Source: Neurospora intermedia
Taxonomy: Eukaryota; Ascomycota; Sordariomycetes; Sordariales; Sordariaceae
Direction: 5' to 3'
DNA length: 64,000 nt
Assembly: GCA_037102815.1 (NCBI GenBank)
Contig: BTPP01000004.1
Span: 4,030,001-4,094,000, forward strand
Below the pieces are notes generated by a model. It was not told where the DNA came from and did no database searches. It saw nothing but the letters and a program-made list of their open reading frames with translations. Both the position numbers and the translations under genes were made by a program. Positions 24,759 through 37,333 of this stretch are shown piece after piece (within the stretch, counting starts at the first letter, position 1; each line of letters begins with the position of its first letter).

Positions 24759-26079
24759 GATGATAGGCGGTTGGCGGGTCAATTAAACAAAGTAACGCAA
24801 AACTTCCACGAAGTTTCTTAGAAGGTGCGACGTATTGCCGTTGTCAAGATGTTGTACGTCCAGCAAGCGTCATGAAGGAAGCGAAGACGTAGAAAATTGG
24901 TGCACTGGTCAAAACCCCAAGCTTGGCGATGGGTTTCGGTGGATGTCTTGGACTGAAAGGCTGTGACTTCTTCTTGGAAGCGTAGCCGTAGGGTATATAG
25001 AGACCACGGGTTCTGGAGTTATGGCTGAGAATGGGCAACCCCGCACTCGACAAAGAACGCCCGACAAACAACAGCGCTTCTGGGGCGCAAAATGAACCGG
25101 TAAAGGGATGTGAGGCGACACGTGTGGACTGGCGGATTCCGACAACACGATTTAACCGCTGTTAAGAGTTCTGGGGCGGCTATTCTGGGCAAATGTGCAC
25201 ATCGAATCGAGGTATGGAATGCTGAAACGCGGCAGGCAGATAATCGTGATGCCTCACTTTCACGGAGCGTCGGAGCTGGGAAGTGGGTGAAGTGCAACGG
25301 AATCGAATGAGCTCTTGGTGACGAGGCGTGTCACAAAGGTAGCGTAGGTATTTGATGATCCGTGAACGAGACTCGTATCGACTGGGCACACGGCAATGCT
25401 TTGACGCGACCAAGAGACGAGTTTCTTGACGGCGAATTGTTTTTCGAGGTAGGCGATAGGTGGTTTGGATGGAAATGGAAATGGTGAAATTTCGACACAC
25501 GGGGCCGTCTGTTGTGCGTGTTCAAGAAAGAAGTGCAGTTGTTGCTTTTGCCGCAGTGTGTGGACAACGGTGAAATTCGCAGAATTGATCATACGAAGGA
25601 AACTGAACCTCTACCTAAGCAAGTGCCGCATGGAGTTTAGCGGGCCCTGTGGGTGCCTAGAGGTACCTACTACTGTACTAGTATCTACTATGTATGGTGT
25701 GCCCCTGGATTTCTCTTCCCTTGACAGCTGGCAGCCCCTCGTCGGCCGGCCAGGACGCTGCCGCCGTGTTGCCCTCCACTGGCCCGCCTGAACCCGACTG
25801 CCCTGACGCTGCAGTGAAGCTGCCGTCCAGGTACCTCTACCTATCGCTGCCCGCTGGGTCCCTCCAGATGGCACCTTTCGTTCAGTTCAATTGGACCTGA
25901 CCGACAGCACACCTCAGCACGGCAACGGAAAGACCACATCAACCTTCCCGTCCACGACAACTTTCAGGAGGTGAAGCTCACGACTTACCTCCAACGAACG
26001 CATCCCAAAGCTCCCCACACTACCTACCACGAAGCGCCCTTCGAGTCAGTAGTCGTGGTTGTTGTTTACTGCTGTCAAA
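24759..26079. other. divergent promoter region, acidic protein / delta-COP
   Basis: No gene was recognised in these 1.3 kb. TACCTA/AGGTACCT words are at about 25610, 25657-25670, 25829-25842 and 26021-26026. Two CTGGCAGCCC/GGCCGGCC GC-rich blocks lie near 25728-25760. Confidence 0.5.
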
Positions 26080-27791
26080 ATGGTAACTCATCCATCCCTG
26101 TCTCCTGGTGGGAAGAAGCGATTGACGGAACATGTCAGGTTGTCCTCGCTGCCTCCATCTGCACCCGCGGCGGCAAGGCCGTCTTAGCCCGCGCCTTCAA
26201 CGACATCAAGCGCTCCCGCATCGAAGCTCTCCTCGCCTCGTTCCCCAAAGCCGCCGACTCGGGCACCCAGCACACCATCGTCGAGCAAGACAATGTCCGA
26301 TTCGTCTACCAGCCCCTGGACGAGCTGTACATGGTCCTCATCACCAACAAGCAGTCCAACATCCTCCAGGACATCGACTCGCTCCACCTTTTTGCCCAGG
26401 TTGTCACCAGCACCTGCAAGAGCCTTGACGAGCGCGAAATCCTCCGAAATGCCTACGAACTTCTCAGCGCCTTCGATGAGCTGGTGACCCTCGGTTACCG
26501 GGAGAACCTCACCATCAGCCAGATCAAGACCTTCCTCGAGATGGAAAGCCACGAGGAGCGCATTCAGGAAATCATCGCTCGCAACAAGGAGCTGGAGGCT
26601 ACCGAAGAGCGCAAGAGGAAAGCCAAGCAGTTGGAGATGCAGCGCAAGGAGTCGGCCAGAACTGGTCGGTCCGCAGTACCCCGGACGCCGGTATATCCCA
26701 CGTACACCCCTCCGGTGCGACCTGCTGTCACCGAGTCCTATGACACGTATGAAGCCGAGAAGAACAAGGCCAAGTATGTGTTAGTCCCTCTTCTTTGCTG
26801 GCTGGCCTGCAAGCTAACATTCTTATAGGTTCAATGCGCCAAAGGGCAAAGGTATGCAGTTGGGCAAGAAGTCCAAGAACACGGATATTTTCGAGCGCGT
26901 GAAGGGGGATCTTGGACACGAGGCCGAGGAAGCGCCCCTTGTCCCCGTAGCCACGCCGGCAGCTGCCGCAGAGCCTGCTGCTTCCAGAGTCTCTTCGACA
27001 CTCGACAGGGATGCTATTCACGTCCTTATCAACGAGGCAATCAGTGCCAAGTTGTCGAGAGATGGTGCCCTCGAATCCCTCTCGGTCAGCGGTGACCTCC
27101 AGCTTCGCGTCTCCGACCCATCGCTTTCAAGGATCAAGCTCAACCTCAGCGCCACACCCACCCACGGCGCCCAGTTCCGCACTCACCCGAACGTCGATAA
27201 GAATGTCTTCAATAGCTCCCAGGCTATCCAGCTGTCTCAAATCACAAAGGGTTTCCCCCTTAACAACTCTGTCGGAGTTCTAAGGTGGCGGGCCAGTCCC
27301 AGAGTCGACGACACCAGCGCACTACCAATTAGCTTCACCGTTTGGGTCAACAAGGGCTCAGATGGCAACAGCACGTTGACGGTCGAGTACGAGCTCACTG
27401 GCGGAGATACCCTCAAGGACGTTACTGTCGTCATCCCCTACTCGAGCGCAGAGCCTCAGGTGTCTAGCTTCGACGCTGTGTATGAGGTGTCTGGTGACAG
27501 TCTAGAGTGGTCGATAGGCACCGTAAGCGAGGAGAACGCCAGCGGATCATTTGAGTTTGAGGCGCAGACGGACGACGAGAACGAGTTCTTCCCGATGCAA
27601 GTACGGTTCTCCAAGTCGTCGCCGTTCGTGGAGGTTGATGTAAGTTGTCGCCGCCTCATGTCAGAAAAACGGGTAAAGACGGAACAACTGACACATTCTA
27701 GGTTCAATCTGTTGAGCTGGTGGATGAAGGTGAAGAGGTTTCGTTCTCCAAGGACATCAGATCGGTGGCCGACAAGTTCCTCATTGAGTAG
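26080..27791 (+). CDS. RET2: coatomer subunit delta (delta-COP, RET2/ARCN1)
   Basis: Exons are 26080-26082, 26139-26773, 26829-27639 and 27702-27791, 512 residues. The first coding exon is the ATG alone: ATG is followed directly by a GTAACT donor, and a TGTCAG acceptor joins it to GTTGTCCTCGCTGCC, giving MVVLAASICTRGGKAVLARAF, the standard delta-COP start. Residues 1 to about 140 form the longin-like domain (AFNDIKRSRIEALLASFPK, FVYQPLDELYMVLITNK, LDEREILRNAYELLSAFDE). A charged helical linker follows, then a mu-homology domain from about residue 265 to the end (LSVSGDLQLRVSDPSLSRIK, FPLNNSVGVLRWR, FFPMQVRFSK), closing with DIRSVADKFLIE. Delta-COP is part of the COPI coat that retrieves cargo from Golgi to ER. 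All core segments are intact. Confidence 0.96.
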
Positions 27792-28596
27792 GGTTTGTTG
27801 TCGTTGTTTTGAGCAGAGCCAAAAAGGGGCGACCGTCGTATGCCGGCCAGGCGTCTCGATCATCATCTTCCGCACCAGAATTAGAGTAATGTATGGGAAG
27901 CAACCGAGTTGTCCAACTCCCTTTATAATGAATACTGTTGTATATGGCCAGCGCCAGTGGGTGCTCGAGTTGTCATTCTTTTTCTTCCGTTGATGTCCAA
28001 GGTCATACTTGACTTTTGAACAAAAGGATCTTGACGCTTCCGGGATCCTTGAAGGTAACACGTAAGCTACGCGCCCTACGCATTTCTAAGGGCATGGATA
28101 CCCTCATGATTTAATACCATATAGAAAGAAGCCTATCTACGCAAAGAGCTATCCAACTCAATCATCGCTGTTGTAAGCACAGAGTATGGTAATTGATGTC
28201 GATGTGGGTAGTTCGCTAGGTACTACTTAGCTTGTAAAGGTCATACCTACTTATACAGTACAAAAACCCCTGCACAGTATTTCTATTACTGTAGCAACTG
28301 CTCTCTCTGCACTGTGTTTTGAATCAACAGGCAGGACAAGACCACACTACTAAATCGCAGAACAGCAGCAACAATAACAACGAGATCACGCCGAGGCAAG
28401 TGAAGCTGTAGGTCTAGCAAACCAAAACTGAAATTCCCCAAACATACAAACCGACTTGCCAAGTTATGGACTTGCGCGTGTCATTTAAATCAAAATCTTG
28501 CGTCCCGGAGTTGAAGGCTGGAACCACTTAGCCGCTGCTTTCCACATCCAAATATCATCATCCAACTGAAAGTCACCAACGGACCCTACCTACACA
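27792..28596. other. intergenic between delta-COP and APC4
   Basis: Two + strand genes are separated by 0.8 kb. CTAGGTACTACTT and CCTACTT words occur at 28217-28255, and CCTACCTACACA sits directly before the APC4 ATG at 28597. No other feature was seen. Confidence 0.5.
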
Positions 28597-31390
28597 ATGT
28601 CCCCAAATGGGCAACTTCAGCTATTCAGTTCAAGCGCCTTGAGTGTGCCAGTCTCAGGCAAGCAAATTGCATGCAATCCCGTGATCGACTTGACAGCCAC
28701 GGTCGGCGACGGTAACACGATCTATGTCTGGCGTGGCAGCAATCAGTTGGTCTCGAAGCATACAGAGCGAAACCAGAAGGTTGATGCAATCAAGTGGAAA
28801 GAGGACGGTAAGTGATTCTCTTCCGATGGCTGTTGAGAGAAACCACTGTCTTACGGGGATTTCGCAGGCCAATTTTTAGCTGCCGGCTGGAGTGACGGCG
28901 TGGTGAGGTTGATCGGCTTGGAAAGCAACAAAGCCGTGCACCACATCCGCGTGGCAGGTCATGGTGGAAAGCCTTCTAGAATTGAGTTCATCGCCTGGGC
29001 CAGAAACGAAACTGGCAAGCAGTCGCGTGCCGGGAAGCATAATGACCTCCCCGACTTGCCGTGGCGGGATCTCATGCCCGATGAGAAGAAGCATGTTCTG
29101 GACCTCCCTCATGAGTTGACTTTTCTGGAAATTGAGACTGCTCTCCCCAAAATTAGTCCTCTTCCTTTGTCGGGAGGCATCGGGTGAGTAAACAGGACCC
29201 ATGAGCTTGCAGTGCCGGGAGATCAACCTAAAAAAATGATGGCGTAACTGACATGGTTATAGGGACGATATGTTTGTTTTCTCTACCGCGGCATCACTCG
29301 AGTTCGTCTTCCGCCCTTACCGGCCCGAGGACTCGGACAATGTACATGTCATGATCACCGGCACAGCCGACGGAGGCATTCATCTCAGCATCTACGATTC
29401 ATTTGTCATTGGAACCTTTCAACATGTACCGCATACTGCCAAAGGACCTGCCTCAAACGAGGGTCCTTTCCAGCTTTGCGGTCATAGTTCACATCACCAA
29501 GTGCCTACTCACGCACTCCTCCTAAGACCCAAGGAGGGTAGTCCGATATCCCTTTTTCTTGTTCCGATGGACCTCACTTTTGTACACAAATCGCCTATCA
29601 ACCTGTCCTTGTTGGCGTCGAACACGACCACACTTCAGAATCTCCTGCGATATCTGAAGCAGGCACAGTCACACATGGTCAGTGAATGGAAATCGACAAG
29701 AGAGCTTCCTGGGCGTTTTCTACGTGGTGTCCAAGAGGACCTAGAGAGGAGTCCCAAGGGGCCGGTGACCATTGTCCAGGCATTGTATCACACAGTTGCA
29801 ACAGGACATGTGTTTCCTCCGGTGAAGGAGTGGCTCGTCGACAGCCTAGCCGAGAGAGTAAGTTGAGTAGTGAAATGTGAAGAGTGCCAGAGGACTGACA
29901 AGTATTTAGGGACACAAGCGTTGGGATAAAGCAGTTGTAAGCGGCCTGCAAAATCTCAGAAGCCTCGTCCATGAGAACTTCTTGCCTGCGCTCGAGAGGT
30001 GCGGCATCGTGCTCAGCCGGCTCCTAGGCCTCGCTCGTTTCCACAGCTCGCGTGAGAACATCGGCTTTGCCGCCGCGCAGATCGAGAAGCTTCTGGACAT
30101 GGTCGCGGCGCTGACCTTGGTCTCGTACAAGATTCTACTGGCGGTCATGGACGAGCTAGATCACTTCACTTGCTTTTCGTCATGGCTTCGAATGGAAATC
30201 GATAAACTGGCTTCGTCATTGGCCGCTGCTGAGGAGTTGACAGAGAAAGAGGCGACTATGGACAATGTCAAGGTCCTGACATATATCCAACGATACTTGA
30301 TGGGCAGTCCCTTGGCTGTGTATCTTGGTGATGTCACCGCGGAAGAGCGCGAGAAGGACTGGAAAGTTGTTGACAAGAGTGATGGCACCTCTATGCTAGA
30401 ACTGGTTGATCAGCAGTTGAAGTACCAGGAGCGTGGTGAGCCTTATCACAAGGCGTTACCTCAAGTCGATCAGTTGGTAGACCATCTCACTAGCAAGTCG
30501 GCTATCGTATTCAAGGAGATCGCTGAAGCAGAGAAACGAAGCGTGCGCTTCAACGAGGCTGTGGAGATATCTACTGGCGAGAAGATATGGAGGCATGATA
30601 TTCATCTGTGTTCTCGATCTAGTGCGGTAAGTCATGTTATGCAGTTCACTTTTCCCTGAGCACTTGATTGCTAACGCGAAAATTCAGGCTGAGTCTGGAG
30701 TCCTTACATTTGTTGCTACAGTAACGGAAGGTGACAAGAACAAGAGTATGTCTCCCTTTTATTGCATCGTTGAGCATTTAGCTAAGACTGGATGTAGTCT
30801 TCATTGTACGAACCGCTATTCCGGTCGTCTACGGCGTGAGTGGCACAACCTCTAGCAGTGCATGTAGTCTGGTCCTTCCCAACGGGGCCAGCGTGGTTGA
30901 TATCAAGTTCTTGGATGACGAGACTTTGCTCGTGCTAAGCCAACTCAAAGGTCAGTCGGCTTGGAATTATTAACAAAGACACCACCAGACCAGGCCAGTG
31001 AAGATGAAGCTAACTCCCATGTCAGATGAGCAAAGCCCTGCACTGGTGAGGATCGGGTATCAGTCACCCAACCTGACCTACTCGGCATACGAAGTAGGAG
31101 AAAGGCCCCAAGCAATCGATATAGGAGGTCCAGAAGTGCCGTATGTTCCACTTTTCTTTGACGCGGTTGGCTTTGTGCCTATCCAGATGGAAGTCCAACA
31201 AGCGAGCAAAACCAGGGGCGAGCTTCCTGCTAGGGTCTGTTTACTAGGACGTGACAGAACGGCCTACAAGACATATGCCCTTCCCGACCAGTTTGAGGCA
31301 GGTTCCGGGACTCAAGTATCACCGACGGCGAGGAAGTCATGGCAGCAACAAGGTGAAGAGGAAGATGTGGTGATGGAGAACAGCCAGTAG
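28597..31390 (+). CDS. apc4: anaphase-promoting complex subunit 4 (APC4)
   Basis: Seven exons: 28597-28807, 28868-29183, 29263-29857, 29910-30626, 30688-30745, 30798-30950 and 31026-31390, 804 residues. All junctions keep frame (KEDG-QFLAAGWSDG, GGIG-DDMFVFST, LAER-GHKRWDKAV, SSA-AESGV, NK-IFIVRTAIPV, LK-DEQSPALVR). The N-terminal third is a WD40-like Apc4 domain (ATVGDGNTIYVWRG, VDAIKWKEDGQFLAAGWSDG). The middle is the long helical Apc4 domain (WLVDSLAERGHKRWDKAV, FLPALERCGIVLSRLLGLA, MDELDHFTCFSSWLRMEID). The end resumes the propeller (FVPIQMEVQQASKTRGELPA, VCLLGRDRTAYKTY). APC4 is a platform subunit of the APC/C ubiquitin ligase that drives mitotic exit. The protein looks complete. Confidence 0.93.
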
Positions 31391-32830
31391 AACATCGGTA
31401 GAGCGGAAGGTCGGAAAGTGCGGTAATGCGATTGGGGCATGGCGATAGCGGGAAGCGGGACCCTCAATTACCTGGGGATTGCACTTATGAGTCCCGTTCG
31501 TGATGTATGATTAGGAGAAGGGCTGTTACAAATGAGGAATTTCATTGTATGAATGGGAGGCATGGATAAGGTACCGTATTGCTCGGTTATCAAACCGGGT
31601 CTGTCTAGTTGCGAACAAAGATTCCCAATCTTTCTCACTTGATCTTTTTGGTAGTGCAGTCAGTGCCAATTTCCAAAAGTCTCCAAATTCTCGTTTTCAC
31701 TTCCATCGATTCATCCTCGCGAGGAATATTCGGTCTTGTGTCCGATTTCGACCACGCATTCCCGTGTGTTGTTTGTTAACGATGAGCGGAGCCAGGCTGC
31801 CCGACAATAGGTTGAAATGAGAATCATTCCGTTAGCGTCGGGTGCGCTGCCAGGGCGTGCCTTGTCCACTAAATAGCGGAGTTCCATGGGTTCTGCAAGC
31901 CAAGCCACAGGGCTAATGGGGTTTCCTTAGGTTGTTGTAGAGTAGCGGGAGTCCACCGGTCCTGAAAGCCAGCCCAGCCCAGGGCATGGAGGTCGGCGGA
32001 TCCATACACTACGCGGAACGGAAGAATGCGTGGCAGCCGGTGGGAAGCTTCGATTCAGGGGATCAGCAGATTCCAGTTCACTGCAGCCCAGTCTTCGGGC
32101 CGTCACTCACCTACCTACCCCAGTGCGAATTGCCATTTCTTCCAGTCCCATCGTACCCACTGCAGCCTGAAACGGCTTCCACTTCGTGGCCACCTCAGCG
32201 ACCACTCGCCCGGTCCCGTCCCGTTTAGTGTACAACGTCATTGCGTTTGCAGCGGTCCAGGCTGCGGTAGTACAGGCACTACGTACCTAGAGTAGCGACC
32301 TGGAAGTGGAAGTGAAAGTCTCCACGACAGCTGAATGACGGTGTGCTAAAAGTATTGCTGAGGAGGACCTAGCTGATACTGCCCAGATCCCGCCTTGTCT
32401 CCTTTTACATTGACGTCCATCCCGTCACCACCACCACCAACTTTCTTCCAACAAGAACTCCACCACAACCAACTAACTGCACCACCCTTTGCGCCAACTG
32501 TAACGACTGGCTTTTTAGCAAACCTACTAATCGATAATGAGAGAAGAAGCCGAATAGATCACGAGATACCAAAAGGGATTTTTACGGATGGTGCTACCGA
32601 GAGTAGTTTTCTAATACGCCACCACCATTGTTACCGTCAAAGACTCGGTCCAACTGCCAGAAAGGTTCTCGCACCTCGATCGCGACTGTGCAACCCGCCT
32701 CCCCGAGCCTTTGTGCTGCCCTGCCTGCCCTTGCTACAAGGTGCCGACGGGACAGACGGGACGAGATCGTCATAATTGTGGACAACAGCCACCGATTATA
32801 CCCTTCGAGCTCCCCAGAACACCACAAATC
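31391..32830. other. intergenic and leader region of the Sip3-like gene
   Basis: 1.44 kb between two + strand genes. CACCTACCTACCCC lies near 32109 and ACGTACCTAGAGTAG near 32281. From about 32395 the sequence is CA/CT-rich like a transcribed leader. Two short upstream open frames (32537-32557 and 32588-32614) precede the main ATG. No further gene was seen. Confidence 0.5.
32537..32614 (+). promoter_or_regulatory. two short upstream open reading frames in the Sip3-like leader
   Basis: ATG at 32537 opens a 6-codon frame (MREEAE-stop) and ATG at 32588 an 8-codon frame (MVLPRVVF-stop), both ending before the main ATG at 32831. They could lower or regulate translation if the transcript starts upstream of them, which the sequence alone cannot show. 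Confidence 0.35.
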
Positions 32831-35800
32831 ATGTCCGATACCACGGCATTCCCCGTCCTGCCGCCGGCCGCCGCGGCTCCGAGCAAACCGCAACCAACGC
32901 AGCCGGCATCTGGTCCTACTCAAGGCCCTTCGTCTACAACGCAGTCGCAACTACCCCTGACCAAGAAGCTACGCCCTGGCGCTCCCAACCCCGTGAGCCT
33001 CAACGAAGCCGCTCTCGATTCTCCGACATTCCGAGCCTCTACCGTCCACTTCTCCGAAAACCTTGACGTAATCGAGCGATGGCTCGACAACTACATCCGC
33101 AGCACGTCCAAGGTGGTCAACGACCTGCTCGCACTCGAGGACAGCATTCACGCCTATCTCCAAAAGATTGCGCCGCCACCCGTCAATGCAACCGCCCAAG
33201 CCGACGCCATCATTGACACCGACTATACCTTCCTAGCTCTCCGACGGGCCGGCGATGGCGCCCGTGACTGGTGGACCGGGGTAATGGCCACGGTGCGGCG
33301 ACTCGAGCCCGTCAGCGTCGAGCCCATCCGCAACTTCGTCAATGGTGAACTTCGCACATTCAAAGAGGCTCGGCGAGCATTGGAGGCGGCCCAGAAAACG
33401 TTCGACACGACACTCGCCCGCTACGTGAGCCAGAACAAGACCAAAGAGCCGAGTGCTCTGCGCGAAGACGCCTTTGCTGTGTTTGAGACGCGCAAGGCGT
33501 ACCTCAAGGCTAGCATGGACTTCTGCCAGTCGGCACCCCAGCTGCGCTTTGCGCTCGACAAATTGCTTGTTCGAGTTTGCGCGGATATGTATAGGGAAAT
33601 GCGGCGCTCGCGGGGCGACGCACCTCTGGGCGCGGCGACTGCGGCGGAGGAGCTGGAAAGGATACGCGGCTGGTCTAAAGAGATGGAGTCGTATGAGCCC
33701 TTGTTTAAGCGAGAGCTGCAGGCGGCAAGAAAAGAGGTTGGAGAGGCGACACTGGCAGTTTACAAGCCTTCGAGGGAGATCGAGGACTATAGCGTGTCTA
33801 CGGTGCCATACTTGGGGTCTAGAGGACCCATGAACATGCAGCAGAAAGATCAGACGGATGTGATTGCAGAGAAGCAGGGGTGGCTCTTCCTACGAGTTGT
33901 GTCAGGAAAGCCGGCGAGGACCACTTGGGTGCGCCGGTGGTACTACTGCCGCAATTTCCAGTTCGGCTGGCTTATGAATGGGCCCCAGGGTGTGCTGCAG
34001 GGAGATGAGATCGGTGTGCTGCTGTGTAGTGCTAAGCCGGCTGTTCAGGAGGAACGTCGCTTCTGCTTTGAGGTAAAGACCAAGACGCAGACACTTCTGC
34101 TACAGGCCGAAACCCAAACGCAGTTGATGGAGTGGCTGGAGGTTTTCGAAGTCGCAAAGAAGAGAGCGTTTGAGGCGACAATGGGCCGAGAAGCAAACGC
34201 TGTGAGCGGGGCCGTTGATCCTGCCTTTTCCATTAACCCGTCCACAATTCCCGAGTTCTCAGCCAAATCCCTTGACAGCGTCGAGGGTGATGGGCCGGGC
34301 CCTGGCCTTGAGCGGACGGCCACACTCGCTGTCCCAGGTGCTGACGCTGCGGCGCGCGCCAGCTTTGATGCCGCTGCCAATCCTCCTCGGCGCTCGATCA
34401 CGACAACATTAGCGCGAGAGGAGGGCGAGAGCGGCCGGGAGCATGCTGCCCGGCTCATGCAGAGGCTGGATTTGCACAGGAAAGCTATGCTTGCCAACTC
34501 GGATACGCAAGCTCAGTCTTCTGGAGGTATCGCCAACTTGATAAATGCAAGTCATGGCCTCATAGGCAATAGCCCTATCTCACCCATCGCGCCCCAGACT
34601 CCTGCTGTGCGGGTACCAATTCCCTCGCTGGGCGGTCCTTTTGATCACGCCCCTACCAGTCTTGCGCCTGCAACATTATCTAAACCTCCGGTCCCGACGA
34701 ATCTCAGCAGAGCCGCTGTTATGGCCAGCGCCACCGCAGATATCAATCGCGGTCTGCCGAGTGCGGTCCTTGCCAACTACTGGGGCAGCAATCCCTGGGC
34801 ATCCTCCTTTACGCCTTTGCCTGAAACTGTTCGAACGCCAAAGGTTGATTTGGACGATCCGCTCGTAGGTGTCGTCCAGCCGAAAGCTCCCGGCACCACG
34901 AGCGACAAGGCCTCGACTGCCAGCCTGCACAAAAAGACCCTTAGCGTGGATGCGGCGTCTGATGCCCATGGGAAGATTCAGGAGAAGCATGGCCAACTCG
35001 TCGATTCCTTCCCGGCCAACTATCCTCCAGAGTTGAGAGCCCAGTATGCGCAGTTCCGGTTGGTCTTCCCAACTGTTGCTCCGGAGGAGAAGCCGGTCTT
35101 GGTTTTCAATGCTGCCTGGTCAAACTCGTCTGGCGAAGGCAAGGAAGGAAGAGGTATGGCTGCTAATGGACGTATCTTTGTGACGCCCGATAACATGTAC
35201 TTCTTTGGTCACCAGCTTGGTCTCGTCGTTGCCTATGCCATCAGTCTCGACAGCATTACAGAGGTCACGGCGGCCCCTGGAAAGGATTGTGATTATATCT
35301 TCCTGCATCTGAATCAGGATGCCAGCGATCTCAACATTTCCCGTATCACCATGAAGATTTTCTTGGAGGACTTTACACTCCTGCATGCTCGACTCAATCT
35401 CTTGGTCGATGATCTCCAGGCCGCCGAGCCAATGAGTCTAGAAGAGATCATCACTGCGCTGGTAAACCTCGAAGGGGAGAGCTTCGACAAGAGGAGCCCA
35501 AGTGCGGAAAGTTGGGAGGAGGTTGCGTCGAACACGCCCATGGATGACGGAACACCCCAGGGTAGGCCGGTTCAACGTCGAATCGGGGACTTGAGTAGCC
35601 GGTTTATCAAAGGAGCACGCGGTTTGAAGAAAGCTCCAATGCACAAGTTCCAGCTACCAGCGCACCCTGTTTACTTCGAACCAGAGGATATGGGTAAACC
35701 TGTAGCAGAACGGAATTTCGAAATTAGCGCCAAGGCGTGTTTCCATGTTCTGTTTGGTGACAAGAGCTTCATCTTCCCCAAGCTCTACTTTGAGCGCCGG

Positions 35801-37333
35801 GCTAAGGAGATCGCCCAAGGGCCTTGGGAGCTCAAAGACCACGGTGGCAAGATGGCGCGCCAGTTCAAGTTCAAAGTCGATAAAGCCGACATGCTCGGGC
35901 GCAAAACGGATGCAAACATTGTTGACACACAAAATATCGACATCTTCAACGATCACATCACCTACGTTGTCACCCACGTCAAGACCCCATGGCACTTGCC
36001 CCATTCCCACGCCTTCAAGCTCATTACCAAGGTCGTCATCACCCACGTCGCCAAGTCCAAGTGCAAGCTCGCCATCTACACAAAGGCCGACTGGTCCAAG
36101 GCCCCAGCCATCGCCAAGAACATGGTCGAGCGGCAGGCTCTCGATGACGCCGCCAACGACGCCGAGGAGCTCGCAGAGGTTGCGACCGACCAGGTCCGCC
36201 GACTCGGCCCCCACAGCCGTACCAAGCGCGCCATTCAGGTGTATGGAAACATCGGCCAGCAAACACAGGTTGTGGTCTTCTCGCCCAACGCGGGCTTCGA
36301 CGGTTCCGGCGCCGCGTCGGGATCCAAGAAGGGTCAGCCCATCCGGGTGCGGTCACTGACGGCCATGATTCTCGAGACGGGCCGATCGCTGCTGGAGAGT
36401 GCCATCACGTCGGTCATGATGTGGGCGTTTGCCGTAGTCAAGAAGGTGTTTTCGATTATCACCGCGCACCGGGTCTTGCTGGTCCTACTAATGGCTAGCG
36501 CGGCGTATAACTTGGTAGTGGTCAGCCAGTCTGGTGCAGCATGGTGGGCGGAGCGCAAGGCGGCGCGGTATATGGCGCGGATCGGGGTCGGACCGAATAC
36601 GGTCATGAGCAAGGCCATCTTTTTGGCCGATCTGGAGGAGGCGGCGAAGGGAAGCGCGGTGGTGGTGGAGAGGCCCGTTGGAAGTCAATGGTACGTGAGG
36701 TTGCATTCATCCATGCTTCTGCAATCAAACTTGAAGACAATACTAACTTAACCTACCAATAACAGCTACGAAACCTTCCAATCAATCGTCAACTCCACCG
36801 ACATCGACGCGCCTTACACCGACGCCGGCGCCGGCTTCGCCTCAACAACAGGCAAGGCCACGGCCCGCCGCCTCCGCCGCACGCGCCAGCGTCTCGGCAC
36901 CTACCGCCACGATCTCCTCGTTGCCATGCGCGTCGTCAACGGCATCGAGAGAGAAATGATCCAATCCGAGTGGGAGAACTGGCTCGCTGATGAGAATTTG
37001 AGGTGCGAGCAGGTGAGCAATATGTTGCTTACCAGTCATAATGGCAGTGACGTTCTTGATCAAGAGGTTGTATATGATGATGCCTCAAGCTCAAGGGGGG
37101 GCCAAAGTGTTTTGAGCTCCGATACTACTTCTATGGGTACGAAGGAAACTAATGGAGGAGGCAATGAAGAGGCTACTACCTCCAGCGATGGTGAGCAGCA
37201 GCAGCAAATGACGAGGAGAGACGCGCTGAAGAAGTGGTATGCTGAATACTGCGGCGCTTGTGAAGCCGATCAGAGAGCGTTGTGGGAGGGGAAGAAGATG
37301 AGGCAGGTGGAGATGTCGCCTTTCATTGGTTGA
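32831..37333 (+). CDS. BAR-PH-GRAM-VASt membrane-contact protein, Sip3/Lam3-like
   Basis: Exons are 32831-36690 and 36766-37333, 1475 residues; the junction gives GSQ-C-YETFQSIVNST. Domains in order: a BAR domain (about 60-310; FSENLDVIERWLDNYIRSTS, FVNGELRTFKEARRALEAAQ), a PH domain (about 346-455; KQGWLFLRVVSGKPARTTWV, RRWYYCRNFQFGWL), a linker, a GRAM-like domain (about 730-860; GRIFVTPDNMYFFGHQLG), a VASt/StART-like lipid-binding domain (about 938-1130; AHPVYFEPEDMGKPVAERNF, VVTHVKTPWHLPHSHAFKLI) and a transmembrane segment (about 1212-1232; VLLVLLMASAAYNLVVV). This is the architecture of yeast Sip3 (Lam3) and Ysp1 (Lam1), anchored in the ER and linked to sterol transfer at ER-plasma membrane contacts. 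The C-terminal soluble region has NGIEREMIQSEWENWL. The first in-frame ATG at 32831 is the likely start. Lipid transfer itself is inferred from the family. Confidence 0.93.

Noticed and set aside
31141-31186. possible 46-nt intron in the last APC4 exon (GTATGT...TATCCAG)
   Set aside because: Removing it would shift the frame and destroy the conserved QMEVQQASKTRGELPA and CLLGRDR segments; read-through keeps them.
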